Positions 45,164-53,561 of a stretch of DNA of 64,000 bases are shown here, in pieces. The position numbers and the translations under genes are program-made. Every line of letters starts with the position of its first letter. The first letter of the stretch is position 1. Origin of the DNA: Bacteroidota bacterium (GTDB lineage: Bacteria; Bacteroidota; Bacteroidia; Chitinophagales; LD1); the NCBI GenBank assembly GCA_016722375.1, contig JADKJG010000010.1:1-64000 (forward strand), in the 5' to 3' direction. Under the pieces are notes generated by a model that was not told the DNA's origin, searched no databases, and worked only from the letters and a program-made list of their open reading frames with translations.

Positions 45164-45507
45164 TGGACGGTGTTTTCGAACAAACACTTTATATTCTGCT
45201 GGAATCGGACACTTTTTTTCAAATACAATGTCCTTGTTTTCAAAAGGAGCCTATCTCATACCAAATTATAAGCCCTTTGCTACAGGCTTATATTGTCTAT
45301 ATTCCATAAAGACAATATAAATTTCAAAAAAACCGATTTCTCTTGCTAAAATATATTGTCTATACCACATATAGACAATATCATGCTCCAATTTAGGACC
45401 CTTAGTTAAATAATAATATTGTCTAAACAGGATATAGACAATATAAATAATGGTGCATGGCCGCTTTTGGGATGGAACATATTGTCTATACGCGGTATAG
45501 ACAATAT
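45164..45507. repeat. Array F: hairpins every 63 bp
   Basis: Four 29-bp imperfect palindromes with arms ATATTGTCTAT/ATAGACAATAT start at 45290, 45353, 45416 and 45479, exactly 63 bp apart. The 34-bp spacers are unrelated. Two further palindromes with other arms, GTGTTT-TCGAAC-AAACAC centred near 45178 and TCCTT-AAGGA centred near 45240, fall at or near the positions predicted by the same 63-bp step. The palindrome centres vary, unlike CRISPR repeats, and no cas genes are present. This fills most of the gap between the membrane protein and the 45718 gene. Confidence 0.88.
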
Positions 45508-45717
45508 GTTTTTGAGGATTAGAACTGAATATTTCTCAAGACAATCCCTGTTCTATTAAACTACCGTCCTCTTCTGTCATAAAATAAGGATAGAAAGTTA
45601 CCCATTGTATTGCTTTATTCAAAAAGTATCTATTAAATTTGAATTTATAAATCAAACTGTGGCGAGGTGGATGCTTTCCCGCAAATGTTTGATACTGATT
45701 AACAAAATAAAAAGACG

Positions 45718-46359
45718 ATGAGCAAAGTAGTATTAGACCTTCGCAACACTTCACCGGTTCAGAAGCATGAAATCGCCCTGCTTATTTATAATTCGATGAA
45801 AGACAATCCCAACTTTCTTGATCCCAAGCCAACTTTAGCAGCTTTTAAAGCAAAGATGGATAAGATGAATGCTAAGATGGAGAAATTGGCTATCGCGAAG
45901 CAGGCTTTAAAAATTGCGTTGATTGAACAACGGAAAGCAAGCGACGAGCTGGCAAATACACTAAGACAAATGAGCTGGTATGTAGCAGTGGCCAGCAATG
46001 GCGATATGTTGAAGGCGCTCAGTTCAGGAATGAAATGGCGGAAAGCGAAAACAGCTTCGCCTGTTCCCCCGGTTTTGCAAAATCTTCGCGCACGGGCCAC
46101 CAATAAATCAGGCGAAATTATTCTACTCTGGAAGGGAATCGCCCGGCGATATAATATATTCAGCTATGAGATTCGCTATACATTTTCTTCATCGGAGCAT
46201 GCCAAATGGGTTCAGGGAGATAGTACCAGCGACCCTAAGTTGGTGTTTCAATCTCCCCGCCCTGGTGTAAAAATTTGGTTTCAGGTCCGCGCAACGAACG
46301 CTACCGGTGCCGGTCCATGGAGCAACAGGATTGGCATCGTTTCGCATGAGGAGGAATGA
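45718..46359 (+). CDS. Unknown helical protein with C-terminal fibronectin type III domain
   Basis: A 213-residue protein without signal peptide. Residues about 40-90 are strongly helical with KMDKMNAKMEKLAIAKQALK (coiled coil). Residues about 118-213 form an FnIII domain (PPVLQNLRARATNKSGEIIL to RATNATGAGPWSNRIGIVSH). Similar proteins occur in Bacteroidota without known function. It starts 211 bp after array F. Confidence 0.8.
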   Translation: MSKVVLDLRNTSPVQKHEIALLIYNSMKDNPNFLDPKPTLAAFKAKMDKMNAKMEKLAIAKQALKIALIEQRKASDELANTLRQMSWYVAVASNGDMLKALSSGMKWRKAKTASPVPPVLQNLRARATNKSGEIILLWKGIARRYNIFSYEIRYTFSSSEHAKWVQGDSTSDPKLVFQSPRPGVKIWFQVRATNATGAGPWSNRIGIVSHEEE

Positions 46360-46378
46360 AAGCTATGATTCAATAACG

Positions 46379-46693
46379 CTACTTATCTCTCAAACGCCCA
46401 ATAGCGGAATCGAGGGCAGATTTCATCTTGTCAACAGCTCCGCGCACGACCTGTTCATGGGTGTTGTCATGGTTAGTGACGGCGATGGGAGGAAGCCCGT
46501 TGAGACGCACTTCAATAACACAACGTTTGTCGTTTGGCGTGTTCTTACTGCCATTTTCGTCGGTCAGATGAACCTCTACGTTGGTGATTCTTTCTTCAAA
46601 ACGGCTCAAGCCTTTGGTGATAAATTCGGTGAGCGATGTTACGTGTTCTTCTTTTCCAGATACGTTGTGGTCGGTGTTGAATTGAATGTTCAT
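46379..46693 (-). CDS. Ribosome hibernation promoting factor (HPF/RaiA family)
   Basis: A 104-residue short-form factor: MNIQFNTDHNVSGKEEHVTS, an RFEERITNVEVHLTDENG segment and KRCVIEVRLNGLPPIAV. These match the HPF/YfiA fold that binds the ribosomal decoding region in stationary phase. Length fits the short type without the C-terminal dimerisation domain. Confidence 0.9.
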   Translation of the reverse strand: MNIQFNTDHNVSGKEEHVTSLTEFITKGLSRFEERITNVEVHLTDENGSKNTPNDKRCVIEVRLNGLPPIAVTNHDNTHEQVVRGAVDKMKSALDSAIGRLRDK

Positions 46694-46791
46694 TTTGTTT
46701 GATTTTAATAGATAAAAAAGAGTTTAGGAATAGGTGTGAAGGTAGTGAAATATTTCAGGCAGGTGTACCTGCTTATAATAAATTGTGAAGA

Positions 46792-47193
46792 TCAGATGGA
46801 GGTGATCGTGGCGATGGCGCTGTCGCTCAGCCCGTTGTCTTGGAGTATGATAAAGGTGTATCGCTCAACATTTCCCGAATCGCCAACGGTGTATCCATAA
46901 AATTGAGAGAAGGTTTGTGTGATGACATCCATTTCTTGTATGGTGCTATCGGCGCTGCCGTTGATGCTGCGCTGGATGATACATTTGCGAAGGAGTTGAT
47001 CTACTCCGGCCTTGTAGGCATTGATGCCAAAAGTGGCGATGGTTCCGTGAGCAAGCACCGTATCAGAATAGACATATCCGGTACCGGCATAGAAGTTGAT
47101 GACCGGAAGCGTGACTCCTGATTTCTGACAAGAGTAGAAGGTAGAGAACAGCGCGACGAGGATAAAATCGAAAACAGTTTTTTCATAAAGCAT
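46792..47193 (-). CDS. Small lipoprotein downstream of the TonB receptor
   Basis: A 133-residue product with a signal ending in the lipobox TFYSC (residue 22) and a beta-rich mature part (GTIATFGINAYKAGVDQLLR). A second ATG in another frame (MKKLFSIL) overlaps the start and could mean a small frame error near the N-terminus. It lies about 100 bp downstream of the receptor. A role as a surface partner of the receptor is only inferred from position. Confidence 0.6.
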   Translation of the reverse strand: MLYEKTVFDFILVALFSTFYSCQKSGVTLPVINFYAGTGYVYSDTVLAHGTIATFGINAYKAGVDQLLRKCIIQRSINGSADSTIQEMDVITQTFSQFYGYTVGDSGNVERYTFIILQDNGLSDSAIATITSI

Positions 47194-47251
47194 TTAGTTG
47201 CTGCGACAAACATAAACCTTCGGACTAAAACCCACAGAAAGGTTGGTGGGT

Positions 47252-47284
47252 AAAAAAGGATGCCACCCGATTTGGATGGCATCC
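47252..47284 (-). terminator. Terminator after the TonB receptor
   Basis: GGATGCCA/TGGCATCC stem with an 11-nt loop and a run of six T's on the minus strand. The stem core is the same as in the terminator at 2406. Confidence 0.85.
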
Positions 47285-47291
47285 GTAAATA

Positions 47292-49526
47292 TTACCAGTT
47301 GAATCTGGCGGTGACGAAGAAGTTTCTTCCTGCGGCACTGAAACCAGAACCAAATGAACGATAGCGCATGTCCATGATGTTATCGCATCCCATATCGAAA
47401 CCGAAGTTTTTATGAGGTTGAAAACCAATTCGAGCATTGAGGGTGAACCAAGCAGGCTCACCGTTAGGTGTCGCTTGTTTGAAGTTGTCCTCGCCCAGCA
47501 TGTTGAAATCTTGCAGTCGCTTTTTTGCAGCGAACAAGGCAAAGAATTCGCCGCGCACCCATTTGTGTTTGGCGCGGAAACCTGCGCGTCCGTAGATAGG
47601 CGGAATATGGTCGAGCGGATAAGGCACACTGTCGGTAACGATTCTTCCGTAGGTATAAGTAACATTACCATAGAGGCTTATCCAATTGGTAAGATCAGCT
47701 TCTATATTGCCGCTCACACCGGCAATGTATGCTTTGCCCTCGTTAGTGCTTGTGATGACCTGACTCAAAGTCCCGTCATAATCAATGCTATCCTGCCCGT
47801 TGAATTGAGCTTTGTCATAAGTGATGGCCTGAATGAAATAGGTGTAGAAACCGGTGGCACTGATGCGAAGTTTATCGGAGAAAGATTTCTCGACTGTCAG
47901 TTCTCCGTTTAGGGTGTATTCCGGTTTCAGTTTGCTATTCGGCACGACCACACTTCCTTGAACACTTTCAAAAACCTTGCTCATGTCGTCCACATTCGGA
48001 GCGCGGAAGCCGGTAGAGAACAATGCCGCCAAACGAAATCCGGCACCGGGTTTTGCTACCAAACCTACATTGCCTGAAAGAGCATGGTAGTTGTTCTTGA
48101 TTTCAGAATATGGCAGCGGATAGAAGTCCTGCGATTCGGGCGTGAGCGTGGAGTGCAACGCCACAAAATTGTATCGCAGTCCATCACTCAGAATCAATTT
48201 TGGACTGATTTGCCATTGGTGTGTGAGATAAACCGCCATATAGTTCATTCGGTTTTTCCCATCCGGATAACGGGTACTGGCTGCGATGGTGGTATCTTCA
48301 AATACATCGGTACCAAATGCTTTTGATTTGAGAAAGTTGAATTGTCCGTCTGCACCTAACACTACGTCATGAGCACCAAATTTCTTGCGAACGTCTGCAT
48401 GAAATCCAATCACATTCACCTGCTCTATACGCGAGGTTTTGAACCTTTTTCCAAATCCGCGGTTATGGCGGCTCTCTTCAATGTTCTGGTAGTTGACCCC
48501 CAAACTGATGTTGTCTAACCATCCGGCATTTTTATAGTTGAATTCATAAGCAGCGAGCAATCTTCTTTGTGGGCCGTAGTACCACTCTGCATCTTTCAAA
48601 GTAGTGGGACTGGTCATTGCGGTCATCCTATCGTAGCGTGGCAGGTTGTTCGTGTTTGAAAATTGCACATTCAAAACGTGTGTGATGTTTTCGGATTGCT
48701 GGTACAAAAACTTCTGCAACAAATCGTATTGATAGAAAGCAGTTCCAGCTTGAACGGCAGGTACGCTGTTCTTAATGGTCGTGTCTTTCACGTACCTGTT
48801 ATTGCCCAGCGAATCTTTTGCATACAACATCTTGGCATAGTATTCGCGGTCCCAGAATCCGGCGGTGGCGGGCGTTACATAGCTGCCCTGATGCATGTCG
48901 CCGAAATTGGAGAAGGTGGCAGAAGTAATGGAGCCGAATTTTTTACCGGCCAAACTAATATCCATGTGGCCGGTCATTTCATTATTAACGGTGCCATAGC
49001 GGAAGAATGCATTTCCTTTGGATAAGAAATTCTTTTCGCCTGAAAGTATAGGGTTCTTCGTTCGAAAATGAACTACACCTCCCAATGCGTCGCTTCCGAA
49101 AATAGTGGAAGATGGCCCATACAGAACCTCTACCCTATCCACCATGTTATTATCCACGGTTATAGAGTTTTGAAGATGTCCGGCTCGGTAAATTATGTTG
49201 TTCATACGAACCCCATCTACTACTAACAGCACCCGGCTGGCTTCAAAGCCGCGAAGCATCGGGCTTCCCCCTCCCTGCTGGCTCTTCTGCACAAATACCT
49301 GGCCGCTCATCGTCAAGACATCCGCAGAGCTTTGAGCATTCATCCGGCGAAGGTCATTGGATGTAATGACGTTGCTTTGCTGAGCAGCATTAGATTTAAG
49401 TCCTTCAAACTTGTTGACGGCAATGACTACCTCGTCTTTCTGAATTATTTTTTCTGTCGAGTCTATCTGCGCAAAGACCGAAGCGCCGCTCAACAGAATT
49501 AAGGAAATGGTTATTATTCTTTTCAT
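47292..49526 (-). CDS. TonB-dependent outer-membrane receptor
   Basis: From ATG 49526 (MKRIITISLILLSGASVFAQ) the product is 744 residues. The plug domain has VITSNDLRRMNAQSSADVL, GGGSPMLRGFEASRVLLVVD and VEVLYGPSSTIFGSDALGG; the rest is a 22-strand-like barrel ending in aromatic FVTARFNW. The plug resembles heme/hemoglobin-type receptors (the MLRGF form), but the ligand cannot be read. No starch-binding partner (SusD) is adjacent, so it is not a Sus-like pair. An upstream in-frame start (49568) would precede the signal peptide and is not preferred. Confidence 0.9.
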   Translation of the reverse strand: MKRIITISLILLSGASVFAQIDSTEKIIQKDEVVIAVNKFEGLKSNAAQQSNVITSNDLRRMNAQSSADVLTMSGQVFVQKSQQGGGSPMLRGFEASRVLLVVDGVRMNNIIYRAGHLQNSITVDNNMVDRVEVLYGPSSTIFGSDALGGVVHFRTKNPILSGEKNFLSKGNAFFRYGTVNNEMTGHMDISLAGKKFGSITSATFSNFGDMHQGSYVTPATAGFWDREYYAKMLYAKDSLGNNRYVKDTTIKNSVPAVQAGTAFYQYDLLQKFLYQQSENITHVLNVQFSNTNNLPRYDRMTAMTSPTTLKDAEWYYGPQRRLLAAYEFNYKNAGWLDNISLGVNYQNIEESRHNRGFGKRFKTSRIEQVNVIGFHADVRKKFGAHDVVLGADGQFNFLKSKAFGTDVFEDTTIAASTRYPDGKNRMNYMAVYLTHQWQISPKLILSDGLRYNFVALHSTLTPESQDFYPLPYSEIKNNYHALSGNVGLVAKPGAGFRLAALFSTGFRAPNVDDMSKVFESVQGSVVVPNSKLKPEYTLNGELTVEKSFSDKLRISATGFYTYFIQAITYDKAQFNGQDSIDYDGTLSQVITSTNEGKAYIAGVSGNIEADLTNWISLYGNVTYTYGRIVTDSVPYPLDHIPPIYGRAGFRAKHKWVRGEFFALFAAKKRLQDFNMLGEDNFKQATPNGEPAWFTLNARIGFQPHKNFGFDMGCDNIMDMRYRSFGSGFSAAGRNFFVTARFNW

Positions 49527-49638
49527 GATTTTAGTTTTGATTAAAATAGATATAAGAGTTGTCACCAAGCGGATATCAGGCTATAAAAGGACATCCGTTC
49601 CTTCACGCTATGGGACAAAAAACAATAATGATCGAATA

Positions 49639-50166
49639 CTAAGAAACCCGATCGGGCGGCGGAGAGAGGGGATTCACTATGAAAGAGGAGTATAAAAATG
49701 TTTCGGCAGAGTAAAAGGAATAAAGAAAAGCGGAAGCGAAATACTTAAATGAATCAGGATGGGCGATAAACTCCTTAATTACATCATAAAGCATAGTTCT
49801 CGTTGGCGATTGGCTATTATCCCCTTCCTGCTGCTGAAAAAACAAAGAAGCAAACCGCTCAATCAAATCAGCTTCTTTGGTGTCTTCCTCGACATATAGT
49901 AATACTTGATCTTTGTAAATCTTTATTTCTTCTACATCAAATAGCCGATTGTTGAGACGGAATTCTTTGTTCCTCTTAACCCAAGTGATGTTTTCAAATT
50001 CCACGTGGCTCATGGACATGAATGAAAGGTCCTCTTTTTCTAAATGAGCTAAAGATTCTTCCATCTCCTTCCTCGCTTCGCTCAGGTTCAGGATAAAGGC
50101 CGCGTAAAACCCGAAGAGATTCAACATTAAAACCGCGACAAAAGCAAGCGATAAAACTCGGCGCAT
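49639..50166 (-). CDS. Hypothetical membrane-anchored protein upstream of the TonB receptor
   Basis: A 175-residue product with one N-terminal membrane helix (VLSLAFVAVLMLNLFGFYAA) followed by a charged domain (VEFENITWVKRNKEFRLNNR, LFDVEEIKIYKDQVLLYVEE). It lies 112 bp upstream of the receptor on the same strand, consistent with one transcript. I recognise no family. Confidence 0.7.
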   Translation of the reverse strand: MRRVLSLAFVAVLMLNLFGFYAAFILNLSEARKEMEESLAHLEKEDLSFMSMSHVEFENITWVKRNKEFRLNNRLFDVEEIKIYKDQVLLYVEEDTKEADLIERFASLFFQQQEGDNSQSPTRTMLYDVIKEFIAHPDSFKYFASAFLYSFYSAETFLYSSFIVNPLSPPPDRVS

Positions 50167-50277
50167 GTGTGGCGCGAATGTAGAAAGAGGAGAGTTATTT
50201 CCTAATTAAAGACCATTCACACCTTTCTTGCATAATCGGTTGGCAATCCTTGAAAAGAATATCCTTAATATCGCATC

Positions 50278-51104
50278 ATGAGCAAACCACTGATATTAGT
50301 TGTAAATGATGATGGAATCACCGCGCCCGGCATTCGGGCTTTGGTGGAGGCAATGAGTGATTTAGGAGAGGTGGTAATCGTCGCTCCTGATTCACCTCAA
50401 TCCGGCATGGGCCACGCCATCACTATCAATAAACCTTTAAGATTGACGGAGGCAAAACATTTTGGCGACCTCCTGTCCTATCAATGTTCCGGCACACCGG
50501 TTGATTGCGTGAAGCTGGCAGTTGACAAAGTGATGCACCGCCATCCAGATTTATGCGTCAGCGGTATCAACCACGGGTCCAATTCTTCTATCAATATTTT
50601 TTACTCGGGCACAATGAGCGCCGCTGTGGAGGCCAGCCTCGAAGGCATTCCTTCTATTGGTTTTTCCTTATTGACTATCGACACGAAGCCGATTTTAAAC
50701 CGGCGGCTCACTACGCCAAATTGATTGCAGAGCAGGTTTTGAAATTTGGCATTCCCAAGTACACTTTGCTTAATGTGAACATTCCTAAACTTTCTTTAGC
50801 CGAAATTAAAGGCATGAAAATTTGCCGACAAGCTCATGCAAAATGGGAGGAAGAATATCTTGAAAGACAAGACCCGATGGGCAAGCCTTATTTCTGGCTC
50901 ACCGGTAAGTTTGTGAATTATGATCACGGGCAAGACACCGATGAATGGGCTTTGGCGAATGGGTATGTCAGTGTGGTTCCGGTGCAACACGATCTCACTG
51001 CACATCATGCCATCCCTTTCATCAACGAAAGTTGGAATTTCAAGAAGACCGATGTGGGAAATGAGTCGGTTCCGAGAGAGAGTGGCGATACTTTTAATTT
51101 CTAA
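50278..51104 (+). CDS. surE: 5'-nucleotidase SurE (frameshifted)
   Basis: The first frame (50278-) carries VNDDGITAPGI, the metal-binding DD and Asn region, and INHGSNSS with MSAAVEASLEGIPSIGFSLL. The second frame (to 51104) continues DYRHEADFKPAAHYAKLIAE, LLNVNIPKLS and the C-terminal part. The junction is near 50671-50673, where one missing base (TTATTGACT, expected TTATTGGACT) would restore a 275-residue SurE. The enzyme removes phosphate from nucleoside monophosphates. It heads a surE - membrane protein - lpxB unit. Confidence 0.88.
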
Positions 51105-51113
51105 ATACACGAC

Positions 51114-51434
51114 ATGCTTGATAAAATTTTCAATCCCTCTCCCACCATTCACAAATGGGATCGTTTTTGGGTGGGCTTTCTGCCCGGAATGGTTGCCCCC
51201 TTGTTGGGTTTAGTGTTTTTCTACTTCCTCAACTTTCGGGAGTACACCATCGAATATTATCTCCAAATGGCTAGCTCGCCCACCGTGCTTTCTCCCATGT
51301 TGAGCTTCGGTGCCGTCATGAACCTGTTTCTCTTCTTTCCACTTATCTGGAAGGACTACTATAACGCTGCGCGCGGGGTGATTGGTGCCACTATTATTTA
51401 TGCCATTCCCATAGCTATTATCAAATTCGTTTGA
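51114..51434 (+). CDS. Small membrane protein between surE and lpxB
   Basis: A 106-residue protein with three hydrophobic segments (VAPLLGLVFFYFLNF, VMNLFLFFPLIW, GATIIYAIPIAIIKFV). It is 9 bp after surE and 25 bp before lpxB, so it belongs to the same operon. A conserved Bacteroidota gene of unknown role. Confidence 0.75.
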   Translation: MLDKIFNPSPTIHKWDRFWVGFLPGMVAPLLGLVFFYFLNFREYTIEYYLQMASSPTVLSPMLSFGAVMNLFLFFPLIWKDYYNAARGVIGATIIYAIPIAIIKFV

Positions 51435-51459
51435 TGATTTGTTTCCATAGCGCTGTCTG

Positions 51460-52556
51460 ATGAAATACTACATCATTGCTGGCGAGGCCTCGGGCGATTT
51501 GCATGGTTCTCATCTTATCCGTGCTTTAAAGAAAGAAGACCCCGCAGCTGAAATTCGTTGTTGGGGTGGCGACAAAATGCAAGCTGCCGGTGGAACGGTT
51601 GTCAAACACATCCGCGATCTCGCCTTCATGGGATTTTGGGAAGTGGTGAAACATCTCGGAACTATTTTCGCCAATCTTCGCTTCTGCAAAAAAGATATAC
51701 TGGAATATAAACCAGATGTAGTTATCCTGATTGATTATCCCGGTTTCAACTTCCGGCTTTTTTCATTTTTGAAACAGCACCGGTTCAAAATCTTCTACTA
51801 CATCTCTCCGCAACTCTGGGCATGGAAAACATCGCGGGTTCACAAGGTGAGGGAATATGTGGACCGGATGTTTGTCATCTTCCCATTTGAAAAGGAGTTT
51901 TATGCAAAGTATAATGTTACAGTAGATTTCGTTGGCCATCCGCTGCTAGATGAAATAAAAGATGAGAAGCAGGATTTGCAAAGAGATAACAAAACCATCG
52001 CCATCCTCCCCGGCAGTCGGAAACAGGAGATTTCGTACTTACTTCCTGAATATCTTAAAGTAATTTCTGAATTCCCAGATTATCGTTTTGTAGTAACCGG
52101 TATGAGCAACATCGGTCGGGAGTTTTATGAAAACATAATCTCTGATACCCCTTGCGAACTGGTATTAGACCAGACATACTCCACCCTTAAACAATCCACC
52201 GCCGCTATCGTCACCTCAGGCACGGCAACTCTTGAAACAGCTCTTTTGGGAGTACCTGAAGTAATCTGTTATAAAGGAAGTTTTGTTTCTTACCATATCG
52301 CCAAAATGCTGATTAAGAATATCCGCTTTATCTGCATCGTCAATTTGATTTGTGATAAAAGGTGGTAGAAGAATTAATTCAGGATGAGGTGAACCGGGTA
52401 CGATTGGTGAAAGAACTGCGCAACATTCTTACCCTCGAAGGCCGCGAACAAATTCTGTCCGGTTATGAATTATTGAAAAGCAAACTCGGCGAAGCAGGCG
52501 CTTCTGAAAGAGCCGCGAAGTTGATGGTGGGGTATTTGGGGAAGAAGAATAGCTGA
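51460..52556 (+). CDS. lpxB: Lipid-A-disaccharide synthase (frameshifted)
   Basis: The first frame (51460-52368) has MKYYIIAGEASGDLHGSHLI, LIDYPGFNFRL, YYISPQLWAWKTSRV and SGTATLETALLGVPEVICYK. The second frame (to 52556) supplies the C-terminal helix VEELIQDEVNRVRLVKELRN. At 52361-52362 one missing G (AAAAGGTGG, expected AAAAGGGTGG) would join NLICDKR to VVEELIQ in a protein of about 365 residues. LpxB condenses UDP-diacylglucosamine with lipid X in lipid A synthesis and is normally essential, so a sequence error is more likely than a true null. Confidence 0.9.
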
Positions 52557-52723
52557 TTAGATTTATATTAAGTGCACCAACAAACAAATTGCATTACGGT
52601 TGTTGGTGATGTTCCATATATTTATTTCAATGGAGGAACTAAACATCAACAACGGCACGTGGGGGCCGGAGCCGGTTTGATTTTTACAATTTTTTGCATC
52701 TTACTAATGCCATTTGTATGCCT

Positions 52724-52912
52724 GACTTGGGACAATCTCCAAGTGACTTGGGGAAAGTACGAAGTACCTTAGGGAAGTTACCAAGTAACTTGGGGAAGGT
52801 ACCAAGTACCTTGGGGAAAGTACGAAGTGACTTGGGCAAGGTAGCAAGTACCTTGGGGAAGGTACGAAGTACTTTGGGGAAGGTACCAAGTACCTTGGGG
52901 AAGGTAGCAAGT
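52724..52912. repeat. Array E: nine exact 21-bp units, ACCTTGGGGAAGGT core
   Basis: Units start every 21 bp from 52724 to 52892 with no exception. The consensus begins ACCTTGGGGAAGGTAC and ends GAAGT or CAAGT. ACCTT-GGGG-AAGGT is two-fold symmetric, and some units also contain GGTACC. A 78-codon frame reads through as a heptapeptide repeat (STLGKVP), and the opposite strand is open too; neither has a start context or family support. The preceding stretch 52557-52723 shows nothing recognisable. Confidence 0.92.
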
Positions 52913-52914
52913 GG

Positions 52915-52969
52915 GTCTGTTCACTAAACTGTGTCAGGGTTAAAATTTGACACAGTTTAGTGAACAGAC
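52915..52969. repeat. Perfect 22-bp inverted repeat
   Basis: Left arm 52915-52936 (GTCTGTTCACTAAACTGTG followed by TCA) pairs perfectly with 52948-52969 across an 11-nt loop. It directly abuts array E. It may be a miniature inverted-repeat element; no transposase is nearby. Confidence 0.85.
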
Positions 52970-52971
52970 TC

Positions 52972-53100
52972 CTGTGGAAGCTACAGCGGCATTTTTTTAT
53001 CCCAAACCGTTCTATGGAATCCACAGCCTCATTTTCCAAATAAATATTGGCTCTGTGGAATCCACAGAGCCAATATTTATTTGGAAAACAGCCTTATAGA
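52972..53100. repeat. Array G: ~40-bp spaced palindromes with a 28-bp perfect inverted repeat
   Basis: Motifs CTGTGGAAGCTACAG, CTATGGAATCCACAG and CTGTGGAATCCACAG start at 52972, 53012 and 53053, and a weaker CTTATAGAAG at 53093, giving steps of 40, 41 and 40 bp. The third sits at the centre of a perfect inverted repeat with 28-bp arms (53032-53059 and 53061-53088, one central base). Confidence 0.85.
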
Positions 53101-53126
53101 AGGAAATGGAACGGTAAGAATCTTTG

Positions 53127-53459
53127 TTACTTCAGCGCAGTAATAGCTGCTGCTTCATCTGAATAAATCAGGAAAATGCTTTCTACTTTGGTGGTTTTGA
53201 GGAGTTTGCTGACTTGCTCGGGTAAATTGCAAAGGGCCAAGCGGCCACCAATATTTTTTGTCTTGGAAACTGCGTTTAACAACAAGCCTAATCCGGCGCT
53301 GTCCACATATTTCACGTCCATGAGATTGAACAACACGTTTTTGTTGCCAGTCCCAATATGTTGGGTAATCAGACCCATGACTTCGGTGTTAAACTGCATG
53401 CCCAGTATATTACCTTCGAGGTAAATAACCAGTGTTCCTTCTTTGTTTTCGCTTTTCAT
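53127..53459 (-). CDS. STAS-domain protein (anti-sigma factor antagonist type)
   Basis: A 110-residue single STAS domain with the phosphorylatable serine S54 in YVDSAGLGLLL. Such proteins bind anti-sigma factors or work in partner-switching signalling. No kinase or sigma factor gene is adjacent. It is convergent with lpxB across the arrays. Confidence 0.9.
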   Translation of the reverse strand: MKSENKEGTLVIYLEGNILGMQFNTEVMGLITQHIGTGNKNVLFNLMDVKYVDSAGLGLLLNAVSKTKNIGGRLALCNLPEQVSKLLKTTKVESIFLIYSDEAAAITALK

Positions 53460-53561
53460 AAGGGGGGAATTTTAATACTAAGGTAAAAATTATGATGATA
53501 TATCCTTGTTTACGGTAATAAAAAGATTTGGTTGCACCGGCTACCACGGAACCGGTACCGT

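Noticed and set aside
45290..45507. CRISPR array (29-bp repeats, 34-bp spacers)
   Set aside because: Repeats are palindromes with variable centres, only four copies are similar, and no cas genes are in the window. Recorded as a hairpin array instead.
52694..52927. 78-codon frame with STLGKVP heptapeptide repeats
   Set aside because: It is open because array E has a 21-bp unit; the opposite strand is open as well and there is no start context or family resemblance.
52915..52969. Terminal inverted repeats of an insertion sequence
   Set aside because: The arms enclose only 11 bp and no transposase is near, so it is listed as an inverted repeat without a family name.
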